From the NCBI GenBank assembly GCA_937926025.1, contig CALANQ010000228.1, positions 1 to 18,896 on the forward strand: a DNA stretch of 18,896 nt, written 5' to 3'. Positions 7,222 to 14,501 of this stretch are shown piece after piece; the stretch's first letter is position 1; every line of letters begins with the position of its first letter. The notes beneath the pieces were generated by a model, which had not been told where the DNA came from, did no database searches, and was given only the letters and a program-made list of their open reading frames with translations. A program made the translations under genes and the position numbers. This DNA comes from an uncultured Acidimicrobiales bacterium (lineage in GTDB: Bacteria; Actinomycetota; Acidimicrobiia; Acidimicrobiales; Iamiaceae).

Positions 7222-7246
7222 GTTTTCGCACGTCACGTGCAAGAAC
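7222..7246. promoter_or_regulatory. 25-bp imperfect palindrome, possible operator
   Basis: The core GCACGT-C-ACGTGC (7228-7240) is perfect, and the symmetry continues outward to give 10 of 12 matched positions around the central C at 7234. It lies in the less GC-rich part of the divergent region, about 200 bp before the synthase start. This is the form of a dimeric repressor site, but no matching regulator gene is adjacent. Confidence 0.4.
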
Positions 7247-7438
7247 GGAGTCTTTGCTCGGAGTTCACGTGGCGAAGGGCAATCGTCACGCTGCGTTGAT
7301 GTGTCCCATTCGGGATTCCCAGGATCGGGGTGTAGCGTTGCAGGCCGTTCGGCCCACCGGCCGAGCTGCTCCGTCTGCCACGTTCCGGGGGGAATCGGGT
7401 GCGTCAGGAACCGAGTTGTCGTCGGCGGGTGAAGCGTC

Positions 7439-10400
7439 GTGGCTGACGCGCTCCGGGTCCTCGCCGCCGACCCCTGCGGCGCCACCAACGTCCGCCTCGT
7501 GGCCGCCGCCGGCCGCGCCGGTGGGATCGGCATTCTCGACGCCGCCGATGCCGCCGCCCTCCCGGCGCTGGCCGCCGACCTCGAGCGCCGGCGCGTGGCC
7601 GCCTGGTGGCTGCGCCCGGGTGGCGACGTCACCCCCGCCGCGGTGGCGGCGGCCGGCCTCGTCCCCACCCGGGTGCTGCTGTCGCCCGCCGGCCTCGACG
7701 CCGGATCGTTCGCCCGCACCGTCGATGCGTGGGCCGCGGTGGGCGGCGACGTGGTGGCGCAGGTCGTCTCCCGGGCCGAGGGCGAGGCGGCTAAGGCCGC
7801 TGGTGTGGCCGGGCTCGTCGCCTCGGGCTCCGAGGCGGGCGGGCGCATCGGCGACACCGAGGCGTTCATCCTGTTCCAGCACCTGGTCGGCCTCGGCCTC
7901 CCCGTGTGGGTCCGAGGCGGCATCGGGCGCCACACCGCGGCTGCCGTCGTCGCCGGCGGTGGTGCGGGCGTGGTGCTCGACGCCCAGCTCGCCCTCCTGC
8001 GGGAGGCGGGCCTCGGCCACGACCTCCGCCGGGCCGTCGAGGCCATGGACGGCAGCGAGACCCGCGTCGTGGGCGGGCACCGCTTCCTGACCCGTCCCGA
8101 CCTCCCGGCCGCCGCCCTCCCCGAGGACACCAGCGCGGCCGAGGTGGCCTCGTTCCTGGGGTCCGATCCCCGCACCTCGCTGGTGCCGGTCGGTCAGGAC
8201 GGCGGGTTCGCCGCCGGGCTCGCCGCTCGCTACGCAACCGTCGGCGGCGTCGTGCAGGCGGTGCAGGACGCCATCGACGACCACCTCGCTGCGGCGGCGG
8301 CCGAGCCGCCGCTGGCCGAGGGCCGCGGCGTGGCCGGACCCCACGGCACCCGCTACCCGATCGCCCAGGGACCGATGACCCGTGTCAGCGACCGGGCCGA
8401 GTTCGCGGCCGCGGTGGCCGACGGCGGTGGGCTGCCGTTCCTGGCCCTGGCGCTGCTGCGCGGCCCCGAGGTGCGCGACCTGCTGGTGCAGACCAAGGAG
8501 CTCCTCGGCGACCGGCCGTGGGGCGTCGGCGTCCTCGGCTTCGTGCCGGCTGACCTGCGCGCCGAGCAGCTCGAGGTGGTGCACGAGGTGGCGCCGCCCC
8601 ACGCGCTCATCGCCGGCGGCCGGCCCAGCCAGGCCGCCCCGCTGGAGGCGGCCGGCATCGACACCTACCTCCACGTGCCGTCGCCCGGCCTGCTGGACCG
8701 CTTCCTCAAGGACGGCGCCCGCAAGTTCGTGTTCGAGGGCCGTGAGTGCGGTGGCCACGTCGGGCCCCGCTCCTCGTTCGCCCTCTGGGACGCCCAGATC
8801 GAACGGCTGCTCGAGGTCGACGACCCCGCCCAGCTCCAGGTCCTCTTCGCCGGCGGCATCCACGACGCCCGCTCCGCCGCCATGGCCGGGGCCGCCGCCG
8901 CCACCCTCGCCGCCAAGGGCGCCCACGTCGGCGTCCTCATGGGCACCGCCTACCTGTTCACCGAGGAGTCGGTGGCGGCCGGCGCCATCCAGCCGGCGTT
9001 CCAGGACGTCGCCGTCACCTGCGACACCACCGTGCTGCTGGAGACCGCGCCCGGCCACGCCACCCGCTGCGTGGAGACGGACTTCGTCCGGGCGTTCGCC
9101 GCCCGCCGCGACGAGCTCATCGCCGACGGGGTCGAGGCCAAGGCCCGCTGGGCGGAGCTGGAGAGCCTGAACCTCGGCCGCCTCCGCATCGCGTCGAAGG
9201 GCCTGGTGCGAGACGAGCACGGGCGCCGCGACGTGCCCGAGGACGAGCAGCGCCGCGAGGGCATGTACATGATCGGCGAGGTGGCCACCCTCCGCCACGA
9301 GGTCACCACCGTCGCCGCCCTCCACGACGAGGTCAGCCGGGGCAGCAGCGAGTGGCTGCGGCCCGCCGACGACCTGCGCCTGTCGGTCCGCGAGCGCGAG
9401 CGGGAGGCCGATCCCCTCGACATCGCCATCGTCGGCATGGACGGGTTCTTCCCCGGCGCCATCGGCCTCGACCAGTTCTGGGCGTCGATCGTGGCCGGCA
9501 CCGACGCCGTCACCGAGGTGTCGCCGGAGCGCTGGGACGTGGCGAAGTACTACGACGCCGACGCCTTCACGAAGGACGCCGGGCGCAAGACGCCGTCTCG
9601 CTGGGGCGGGTTCCTCAGCGCCGTCGGGTTCGACCCCCTGGCCTACGGCATCCCGCCCGCGTCGCTCGCCGCCATCGAGCCGGTCCAGCTGCTCTCGCTC
9701 GAGGTGGCCGCCCGCGCTTTGGCCGATGCCGGCTACGCGGACCGGGCGTTCGACCGCAGCCGGGCCTCGGTGGTCTTCGGCGCCGAGAGCGGCAACGAGC
9801 TGGCCGGTGCCTACGGGATCCGGGCGTTCCTGCCGCAGATCTTCGGCGACGTGCCCGCCGGCCTCGAGGACTGGCTGCCCTCGCTCACCGAGGACTCGTT
9901 CCCCGGCGTGCTGGCCAACGTGATCGCCGGCCGGGTGGCCAACCGGCTGGACCTCGGCGGCGTGAACTACACGGTCGACGCCGCCTGCGCCTCGTCGCTC
10001 GCCGCGCTCGACGCCGCCTGCAAGGAGCTGCGCGCCGGCACCAGCGACCTGGTCCTCTGCGGCGGTGCCGACCTGCACAACGGGCTCAACGACTACCTGC
10101 TGTTCGCCTCGGTCCACGCCCTGTCGCCCACCGGCCGCTGCCGCACGTTCGACGCCAACGCCGACGGCATCGCGCTCGGCGAGGGCATCGCCTGCGTGGT
10201 GCTCAAGCGCCGGGTCGACGCCGAGCGCGACGGCGACCGCATCTACGCGCTGGTCGACGCCGTCGCCGGCAGCTCCGACGGCCGCCACCTCGGTCTCACC
10301 GCCCCCCGCAAGGAGGGCCAGCAGCGCGCCGTCCACCGCGCCCTCCAGCAGTCCGGCCGGGACCTCACCGGCGTCGGCCTGGTCGAGGCCCACGGCACCG

Positions 10401-13400
10401 GCACCGTCGTCGGCGACCGCACCGAGATGGCCACGCTCACCGAGGTGTTCGAGGAGGCCGGCGTCGAGGTCGGCAACGTGGTGCTCGGCTCGGTGAAGAG
10501 CCAGATCGGCCACACCAAGTGCGCCGCCGGCCTGGCCGGGCTGATCAAGGCCGCTAAGGCGATCCACCACGGGGTGCTCCCGCCCACCGCCAACCTGGTG
10601 GAGCCCAACCCGTACTACGACGCCGAGAAGAGCCCGTTCCGGTTCATCGACGCCGCCCGCCCCTGGGCCGGCGACACCCGCATCGCCGGGGTCAGCGCGT
10701 TCGGCTTCGGCGGCACCAACTTCCACACGGTCCTGTCGTCCTACGACGGCGACGACGGGCCCAGCCACGGCGTCGACCAGTGGCCCGCCGAGCTGTTCCT
10801 GTTCCGGGGCAGCACAGTCGACGACGCCGTCAAGGCCGCCGCCGGCCTGTCCGCCATCGCCGCCGACATCGCCGCCACCGACCCCCACACCCAGCGCCAC
10901 CGGCTCCGGGACGTGGCCGCCGCCGTGTGCCGGTCGGGCAAGGGACCCGTGCAGATCGGCCTAGTCGCCGACTCGTTCGCCGACCTGGCCGCCAAGCTCG
11001 ACGCCGCCGCCTCCGGCACCGCCGACGCCCGCAACGGGGTGTTCGTGGCCGACGCCGACCAGCCCGAGGAGCCGCCCGCCGTGGCGTTCCTCTACCCCGG
11101 GCAGGGGTCGCAGCGGCCGGGCATGGCCGCCGACCTGTTCGTCACGTTCGGCGGCCTCGACGACCTGCTCGCCGACGCCGAGCCGTGGGTCGACGCCCTG
11201 TTCCCGCCGCAGGCGTTCAGCCGCGACGAACGGGCGGCCCAGCAGGCCGCCATCACCGCCACCAACGTCGCCCAGCCCACCCTCGGCATCGCCTCGCTGG
11301 CCATCACCCGCCTGCTGCGAGCGGTCGGCGTCGAGCCCGTCATGGCGGGAGGCCACAGCTACGGCGAGCTCGCCGCCCTGGCCGCCGCCGGGTCGTTCGA
11401 CGATGCCACGCTGCTCGCCCTGTCCGCCGCCCGCGGCGACTCGATCCTCGACGCCGTCGAGCGCTCCGGAGGCGACCCCGGCACCATGGCCGCCGTCGAG
11501 CTCACCCGCGACGAGGTGGCCGAGCGCCTGGCCCCGTGGCCCGACATCGTCCTGGCCAACCACAACGGTCCCAAGCAGGCCGTCATCTCCGGTCCCACCG
11601 CCTCCGTGCAGGCCGCCGCCGCCGCCCTCGAGGCCGACGGCACCAAGGTGAAGCTGCTCCCGGTGGCGTGCGCGTTCCACTCGCCGGTCATCGCCGAGGC
11701 CGGCGGCCTGCTGGCCGAGAAGCTGGCCGCCGTCGAGCCCGTCCCCCCGGCGTTCCCCGTCTGGTCCAACGTGACCGCCGACCCGTACCCGGCGGGCGAC
11801 GCCGCCGCCGTGCGCCGCCTCCTGGCCGAGCAGGTCACCACCGGCGTGCGCTTCGTCGACCAGGTCGAGTCCATGTACGCCGCCGGCGCCCGCGTGTTCG
11901 TGGAGGCCGGCCCGGGCCGGGTCCTCACCCAGCAGGTCGGCAAGATCCTGGGCGAGCGGCCCCACGCCATGGTCGCCACCGACGTGGCCGGCGAGCACGG
12001 CGTCCGCCGCCTCCTGCTCGCCCTCGCGGAGCTCGCCACGCTCGGCGTGCCCGTCCAGGCCGATGTGCTGTTCGACGGCCGCGCCGAGCCCGTCGACCTC
12101 GCCGCCCTGCCGGTGAAGGCGCCGGGCTGGCAGATCGACGGCGCCTTCATCCGCACCGCCGACGGCACCGTCCTGCGCAACAGCCTCCAGCCCGCCGACA
12201 CGCTTCCCGCACTCGACCTCGAAGGGTTCTCCGCCATGGGTTCCGCACACGACGACGCCAGCACCGTGGTGCTCGAGTACCTCCGCAACGTGCGCCAGCA
12301 GGTGGCCGCCGAGCGCGACGTCATGCTCCGGTACCTCGGGTCCAACGTCCCCGTCACCGCCACCTACGACGAGTTCGCCCCGGTCGCCGCGCCCATCGCC
12401 GCCACCGCCCAGCCCGTGGCCGCCGCCCCGGCCGCGGTCGAGGCCACCGCAGCACCCGCCCCCGCTCCAGCGGCGGAGGCCAAGCCGGCGCTGTCGGGTG
12501 AGGAGCTGCTCAAGGCCGTCCAGGCCATCGTCAGCGAGCGCACCGGCTACCCGGTCGAGATGCTCGACCCCGACCTGGACCTCGAGGCCGACCTGTCCAT
12601 CGACTCCATCAAGCGCATCGAGATCGTCGGCGAGCTGGCCGAGCGCATCGGCCTCGGCGGCCTCGACGAGTCCGCCGTCGATGAGGACATGGTGGAGGAG
12701 CTGGCCGCCCACAAGTCGCTCCGCGGCATCGTCGAGTGGATCGAGGGCCTGGCCGCCGAGGGCGCCGACGCCCCGGCCGCCACGTCGGCCGATGGGGCCT
12801 CCGCCAACGGCACGGCACCCGCGCCGGCCAACGCGGAGGCGACCGCCGAGGTCCACCCGCACCTGCCGCCCGCCGCCCAGCGGTTCGAGGTCCGCACCGA
12901 GCTGCTCGGCCCGGCCGTGGCCCTCGGCGACCTCCACGCCGTCGCCACCGGCGTCATCCCCGGTCACCCCGGGCTCACCGGCGCCGTGACCCTCGCCCTG
13001 ATCGAGCGAGGCGCCAACGTCACCGAGATCACCTCCGGCGGCGACGCCCGCCTGCAGGAGCTGGCCGCCCTCGACGCCGTCGTCGACCTGTCCACCACCC
13101 TGCTCGACGCCGGCGCCGACGCCCGCACCGTGTTCGCCGACCTCCAGCCGGCCCTCCTCGGCGAGGCTCGCCGCGCTCTGGCCGTGACCGTCCCGATCCA
13201 CCCCGACGGCACCCCGACCGGCGTCCCCGGCCTCATGCGCTCGGTGGCCCGGGAGCGCCACGACGCCCTCATCCGAGCCGTCGCCATCGACGCCTCGGAC
13301 CTCGACGGCGACCTGGCGCCCCTGGCTGAGAGCCTGGTCGACGAGCTGCTGGACCTCGACGCCCCCGCCGCCCTCTCCTGGGCCGGCGGCCAGCGCACCA

Positions 13401-14344
13401 CCCAGGTGGTGGGCGAGGCTCGCGACCTGTCCATCCACGGCGACCTCGGCCTCGGGCCCGACGCCGTCGTGGTGGTGACCGGTGGTGCCCGCGGCATCAC
13501 CGCCCGCGTGGCCGAGGGCGTGGCCCGCGCCAACCCGTGCACCCTCGTGCTGGTCGGTCGCTCCGAGCTGCCCGACGGCGACGAGGACCCCCGCACCGCC
13601 ATCGCTCCCGACCGCAACGCCCTGCGCCGCGCCCTGCTGGAGATCGGCGAGCTCACCAAGCCCGCCGACATCGAGGCCGCCTGCAACCGCATCGAGGCCG
13701 ACCGCGAGATGCGGGCCACCCTGGCGGTGCTCGAGTCGTTCGGCGCCACTGTCGAGTACCACGCCCTCGACGTCCGCTCGCCCGCCTTCGGCGAGCTGCT
13801 CGATGACGTGAAGCTCCGCCACGGCCGCCTCGACGGCGTCATCCACGGCGCCGGCGTCCTCGACGACCACTTCCTCCGGGACAAGAAGGCCGAGGGCTTC
13901 GACCGGGTGTTCGGCACCAAGGTCGACGGCGCCCGCGCCATCCTCGACCGCCCCCACCTGGGCATCCGGTTCGTGGTCCTGTTCGGGTCCATCAGCGGTG
14001 TCGTCGGCAACCGCGGCCAGTCCGACTACGCCGCCGCCAACGATGCGCTCGACACCCTGGCCCGCCACCACGACGGCCACCACGACCGCCGGGTCATCAG
14101 CATCGACTGGGGACCGTGGGCCGGCGGCGGCATGGTGTCGCCCGAGCTGGAGCGGGAGTACGGCCGGCGCGGCATCGGCCTCGTCGATCCCGACGACGGC
14201 GTGATGGCCATCCTCCACGAGATCGGCGCCGGCGAGGGCCCGTCCCAGCTGGTGGTGATGCGCGGCGCCCCCGAGGCCTTCGGCCCGCCCCTCGAGCACG
14301 CCGCCGCCGACGACCTTGTCGGCCGCCCCACCACCACCGACTGA
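7439..14344 (+). CDS. Multidomain lipid/polyketide synthase: NMO-like x2 - KS - AT - ACP - KR
   Basis: The 2301-residue protein starts at GTG 7439, the first start codon after an in-frame TGA. Domains in order: a degenerate nitronate-monooxygenase-like barrel (about 1-235, SEAGGRIG with Arg136 where His is expected); a second, intact PfaD-like barrel (about 300-600, RECGGHVG with His440); KS (about 659-1102; Cys850 in DAACASSL, His985 in EAHGTGT, His1025 in GHTKCAAG); AT (about 1213-1530; YPGQGSQ, Ser1307 in GHSYGEL, His1414 in AFHSP); an Ala/Pro-rich linker; one ACP (about 1681-1760; Ser1723 in LSIDSIKRIEI, the PUFA-synthase style); and KR (GGARGIT at about 2015, Ser2184, Tyr2197, Asn2201). 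It should load and extend acyl chains on its own ACP, reduce the beta-keto group, and possibly reduce enoyl groups with the PfaD-like barrel. It has no dehydratase; that domain is on the next gene. Confidence 0.93.
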   Translation: MADALRVLAADPCGATNVRLVAAAGRAGGIGILDAADAAALPALAADLERRRVAAWWLRPGGDVTPAAVAAAGLVPTRVLLSPAGLDAGSFARTVDAWAAVGGDVVAQVVSRAEGEAAKAAGVAGLVASGSEAGGRIGDTEAFILFQHLVGLGLPVWVRGGIGRHTAAAVVAGGGAGVVLDAQLALLREAGLGHDLRRAVEAMDGSETRVVGGHRFLTRPDLPAAALPEDTSAAEVASFLGSDPRTSLVPVGQDGGFAAGLAARYATVGGVVQAVQDAIDDHLAAAAAEPPLAEGRGVAGPHGTRYPIAQGPMTRVSDRAEFAAAVADGGGLPFLALALLRGPEVRDLLVQTKELLGDRPWGVGVLGFVPADLRAEQLEVVHEVAPPHALIAGGRPSQAAPLEAAGIDTYLHVPSPGLLDRFLKDGARKFVFEGRECGGHVGPRSSFALWDAQIERLLEVDDPAQLQVLFAGGIHDARSAAMAGAAAATLAAKGAHVGVLMGTAYLFTEESVAAGAIQPAFQDVAVTCDTTVLLETAPGHATRCVETDFVRAFAARRDELIADGVEAKARWAELESLNLGRLRIASKGLVRDEHGRRDVPEDEQRREGMYMIGEVATLRHEVTTVAALHDEVSRGSSEWLRPADDLRLSVREREREADPLDIAIVGMDGFFPGAIGLDQFWASIVAGTDAVTEVSPERWDVAKYYDADAFTKDAGRKTPSRWGGFLSAVGFDPLAYGIPPASLAAIEPVQLLSLEVAARALADAGYADRAFDRSRASVVFGAESGNELAGAYGIRAFLPQIFGDVPAGLEDWLPSLTEDSFPGVLANVIAGRVANRLDLGGVNYTVDAACASSLAALDAACKELRAGTSDLVLCGGADLHNGLNDYLLFASVHALSPTGRCRTFDANADGIALGEGIACVVLKRRVDAERDGDRIYALVDAVAGSSDGRHLGLTAPRKEGQQRAVHRALQQSGRDLTGVGLVEAHGTGTVVGDRTEMATLTEVFEEAGVEVGNVVLGSVKSQIGHTKCAAGLAGLIKAAKAIHHGVLPPTANLVEPNPYYDAEKSPFRFIDAARPWAGDTRIAGVSAFGFGGTNFHTVLSSYDGDDGPSHGVDQWPAELFLFRGSTVDDAVKAAAGLSAIAADIAATDPHTQRHRLRDVAAAVCRSGKGPVQIGLVADSFADLAAKLDAAASGTADARNGVFVADADQPEEPPAVAFLYPGQGSQRPGMAADLFVTFGGLDDLLADAEPWVDALFPPQAFSRDERAAQQAAITATNVAQPTLGIASLAITRLLRAVGVEPVMAGGHSYGELAALAAAGSFDDATLLALSAARGDSILDAVERSGGDPGTMAAVELTRDEVAERLAPWPDIVLANHNGPKQAVISGPTASVQAAAAALEADGTKVKLLPVACAFHSPVIAEAGGLLAEKLAAVEPVPPAFPVWSNVTADPYPAGDAAAVRRLLAEQVTTGVRFVDQVESMYAAGARVFVEAGPGRVLTQQVGKILGERPHAMVATDVAGEHGVRRLLLALAELATLGVPVQADVLFDGRAEPVDLAALPVKAPGWQIDGAFIRTADGTVLRNSLQPADTLPALDLEGFSAMGSAHDDASTVVLEYLRNVRQQVAAERDVMLRYLGSNVPVTATYDEFAPVAAPIAATAQPVAAAPAAVEATAAPAPAPAAEAKPALSGEELLKAVQAIVSERTGYPVEMLDPDLDLEADLSIDSIKRIEIVGELAERIGLGGLDESAVDEDMVEELAAHKSLRGIVEWIEGLAAEGADAPAATSADGASANGTAPAPANAEATAEVHPHLPPAAQRFEVRTELLGPAVALGDLHAVATGVIPGHPGLTGAVTLALIERGANVTEITSGGDARLQELAALDAVVDLSTTLLDAGADARTVFADLQPALLGEARRALAVTVPIHPDGTPTGVPGLMRSVARERHDALIRAVAIDASDLDGDLAPLAESLVDELLDLDAPAALSWAGGQRTTQVVGEARDLSIHGDLGLGPDAVVVVTGGARGITARVAEGVARANPCTLVLVGRSELPDGDEDPRTAIAPDRNALRRALLEIGELTKPADIEAACNRIEADREMRATLAVLESFGATVEYHALDVRSPAFGELLDDVKLRHGRLDGVIHGAGVLDDHFLRDKKAEGFDRVFGTKVDGARAILDRPHLGIRFVVLFGSISGVVGNRGQSDYAAANDALDTLARHHDGHHDRRVISIDWGPWAGGGMVSPELEREYGRRGIGLVDPDDGVMAILHEIGAGEGPSQLVVMRGAPEAFGPPLEHAAADDLVGRPTTTD

Positions 14345-14371
14345 CCATGCCCGCCACCCCCTCCCGCGATG

Positions 14372-14412
14372 TCGGGTCGCCTGAGCCGCTCCACGCGGCA
14401 CGCGTGACCCGA
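14372..14412. repeat. 41-bp palindromic element, copy A
   Basis: Nine-nt arms (TCGGGTCGC at 14372-14380, GTGACCCGA at 14404-14412) pair with one G-T type mismatch. An inner stem GCCGC (14385-14389) / GCGGC (14395-14399) is centred on exactly the same point. It lies in the 157-bp gap between the two synthase genes. Its last 40 bases are identical to those of copy B, 72 bp downstream. Confidence 0.75.
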
Positions 14413-14443
14413 GACCCCGGGGCGACGGCGACTCACGACCGTT

Positions 14444-14484
14444 CCGGGTCGCCTGAGCCGCTCCACGCGGCACGCGTGACCCGA
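14444..14484. repeat. 41-bp palindromic element, copy B
   Basis: It is identical to copy A except for its first base (C for T). The two copies are separated by 31 bp. The outermost bases of the pair, 14369-14378 and 14478-14487, are also perfect 10-nt reverse complements, so the whole 119-bp block can fold on itself. It ends 17 bp before the GTG of the second synthase gene and could affect its expression relative to the first. Confidence 0.75.
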
Positions 14485-14501
14485 CATGGCGGGGGGCGAC
14501 C

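Larger units (their letters stand above)
7100..7438. promoter_or_regulatory. Divergent control region between the acyltransferase pair and the synthase genes
   Basis: This 339-bp stretch holds no convincing gene. From about 7200 to 7340 it is clearly less GC-rich than its surroundings, as expected for promoters. It contains several short symmetric sequences (7121-7138, 7164-7173, 7192-7204, 7222-7246 and a 6-bp stem at 7349-7364). A possible plus-strand -10 is TAGCGT at 7333-7338, preceded by TTCGGG at 7309-7314 (18-bp spacing). That promoter is weakly supported. Just before the synthase start, GGCGGGTGAAG (7424-7434) could act as a ribosome site for the GTG at 7439. Confidence 0.5.

Noticed and set aside
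7286..10900. A long minus-strand open frame (over 1200 codons) opposite the first synthase
   Set aside because: Its translation is Gly/Val/Ala/His-rich low-complexity sequence with no domain, while the plus strand has unbroken KS, AT and NMO motifs. High GC removes stops on the other strand.
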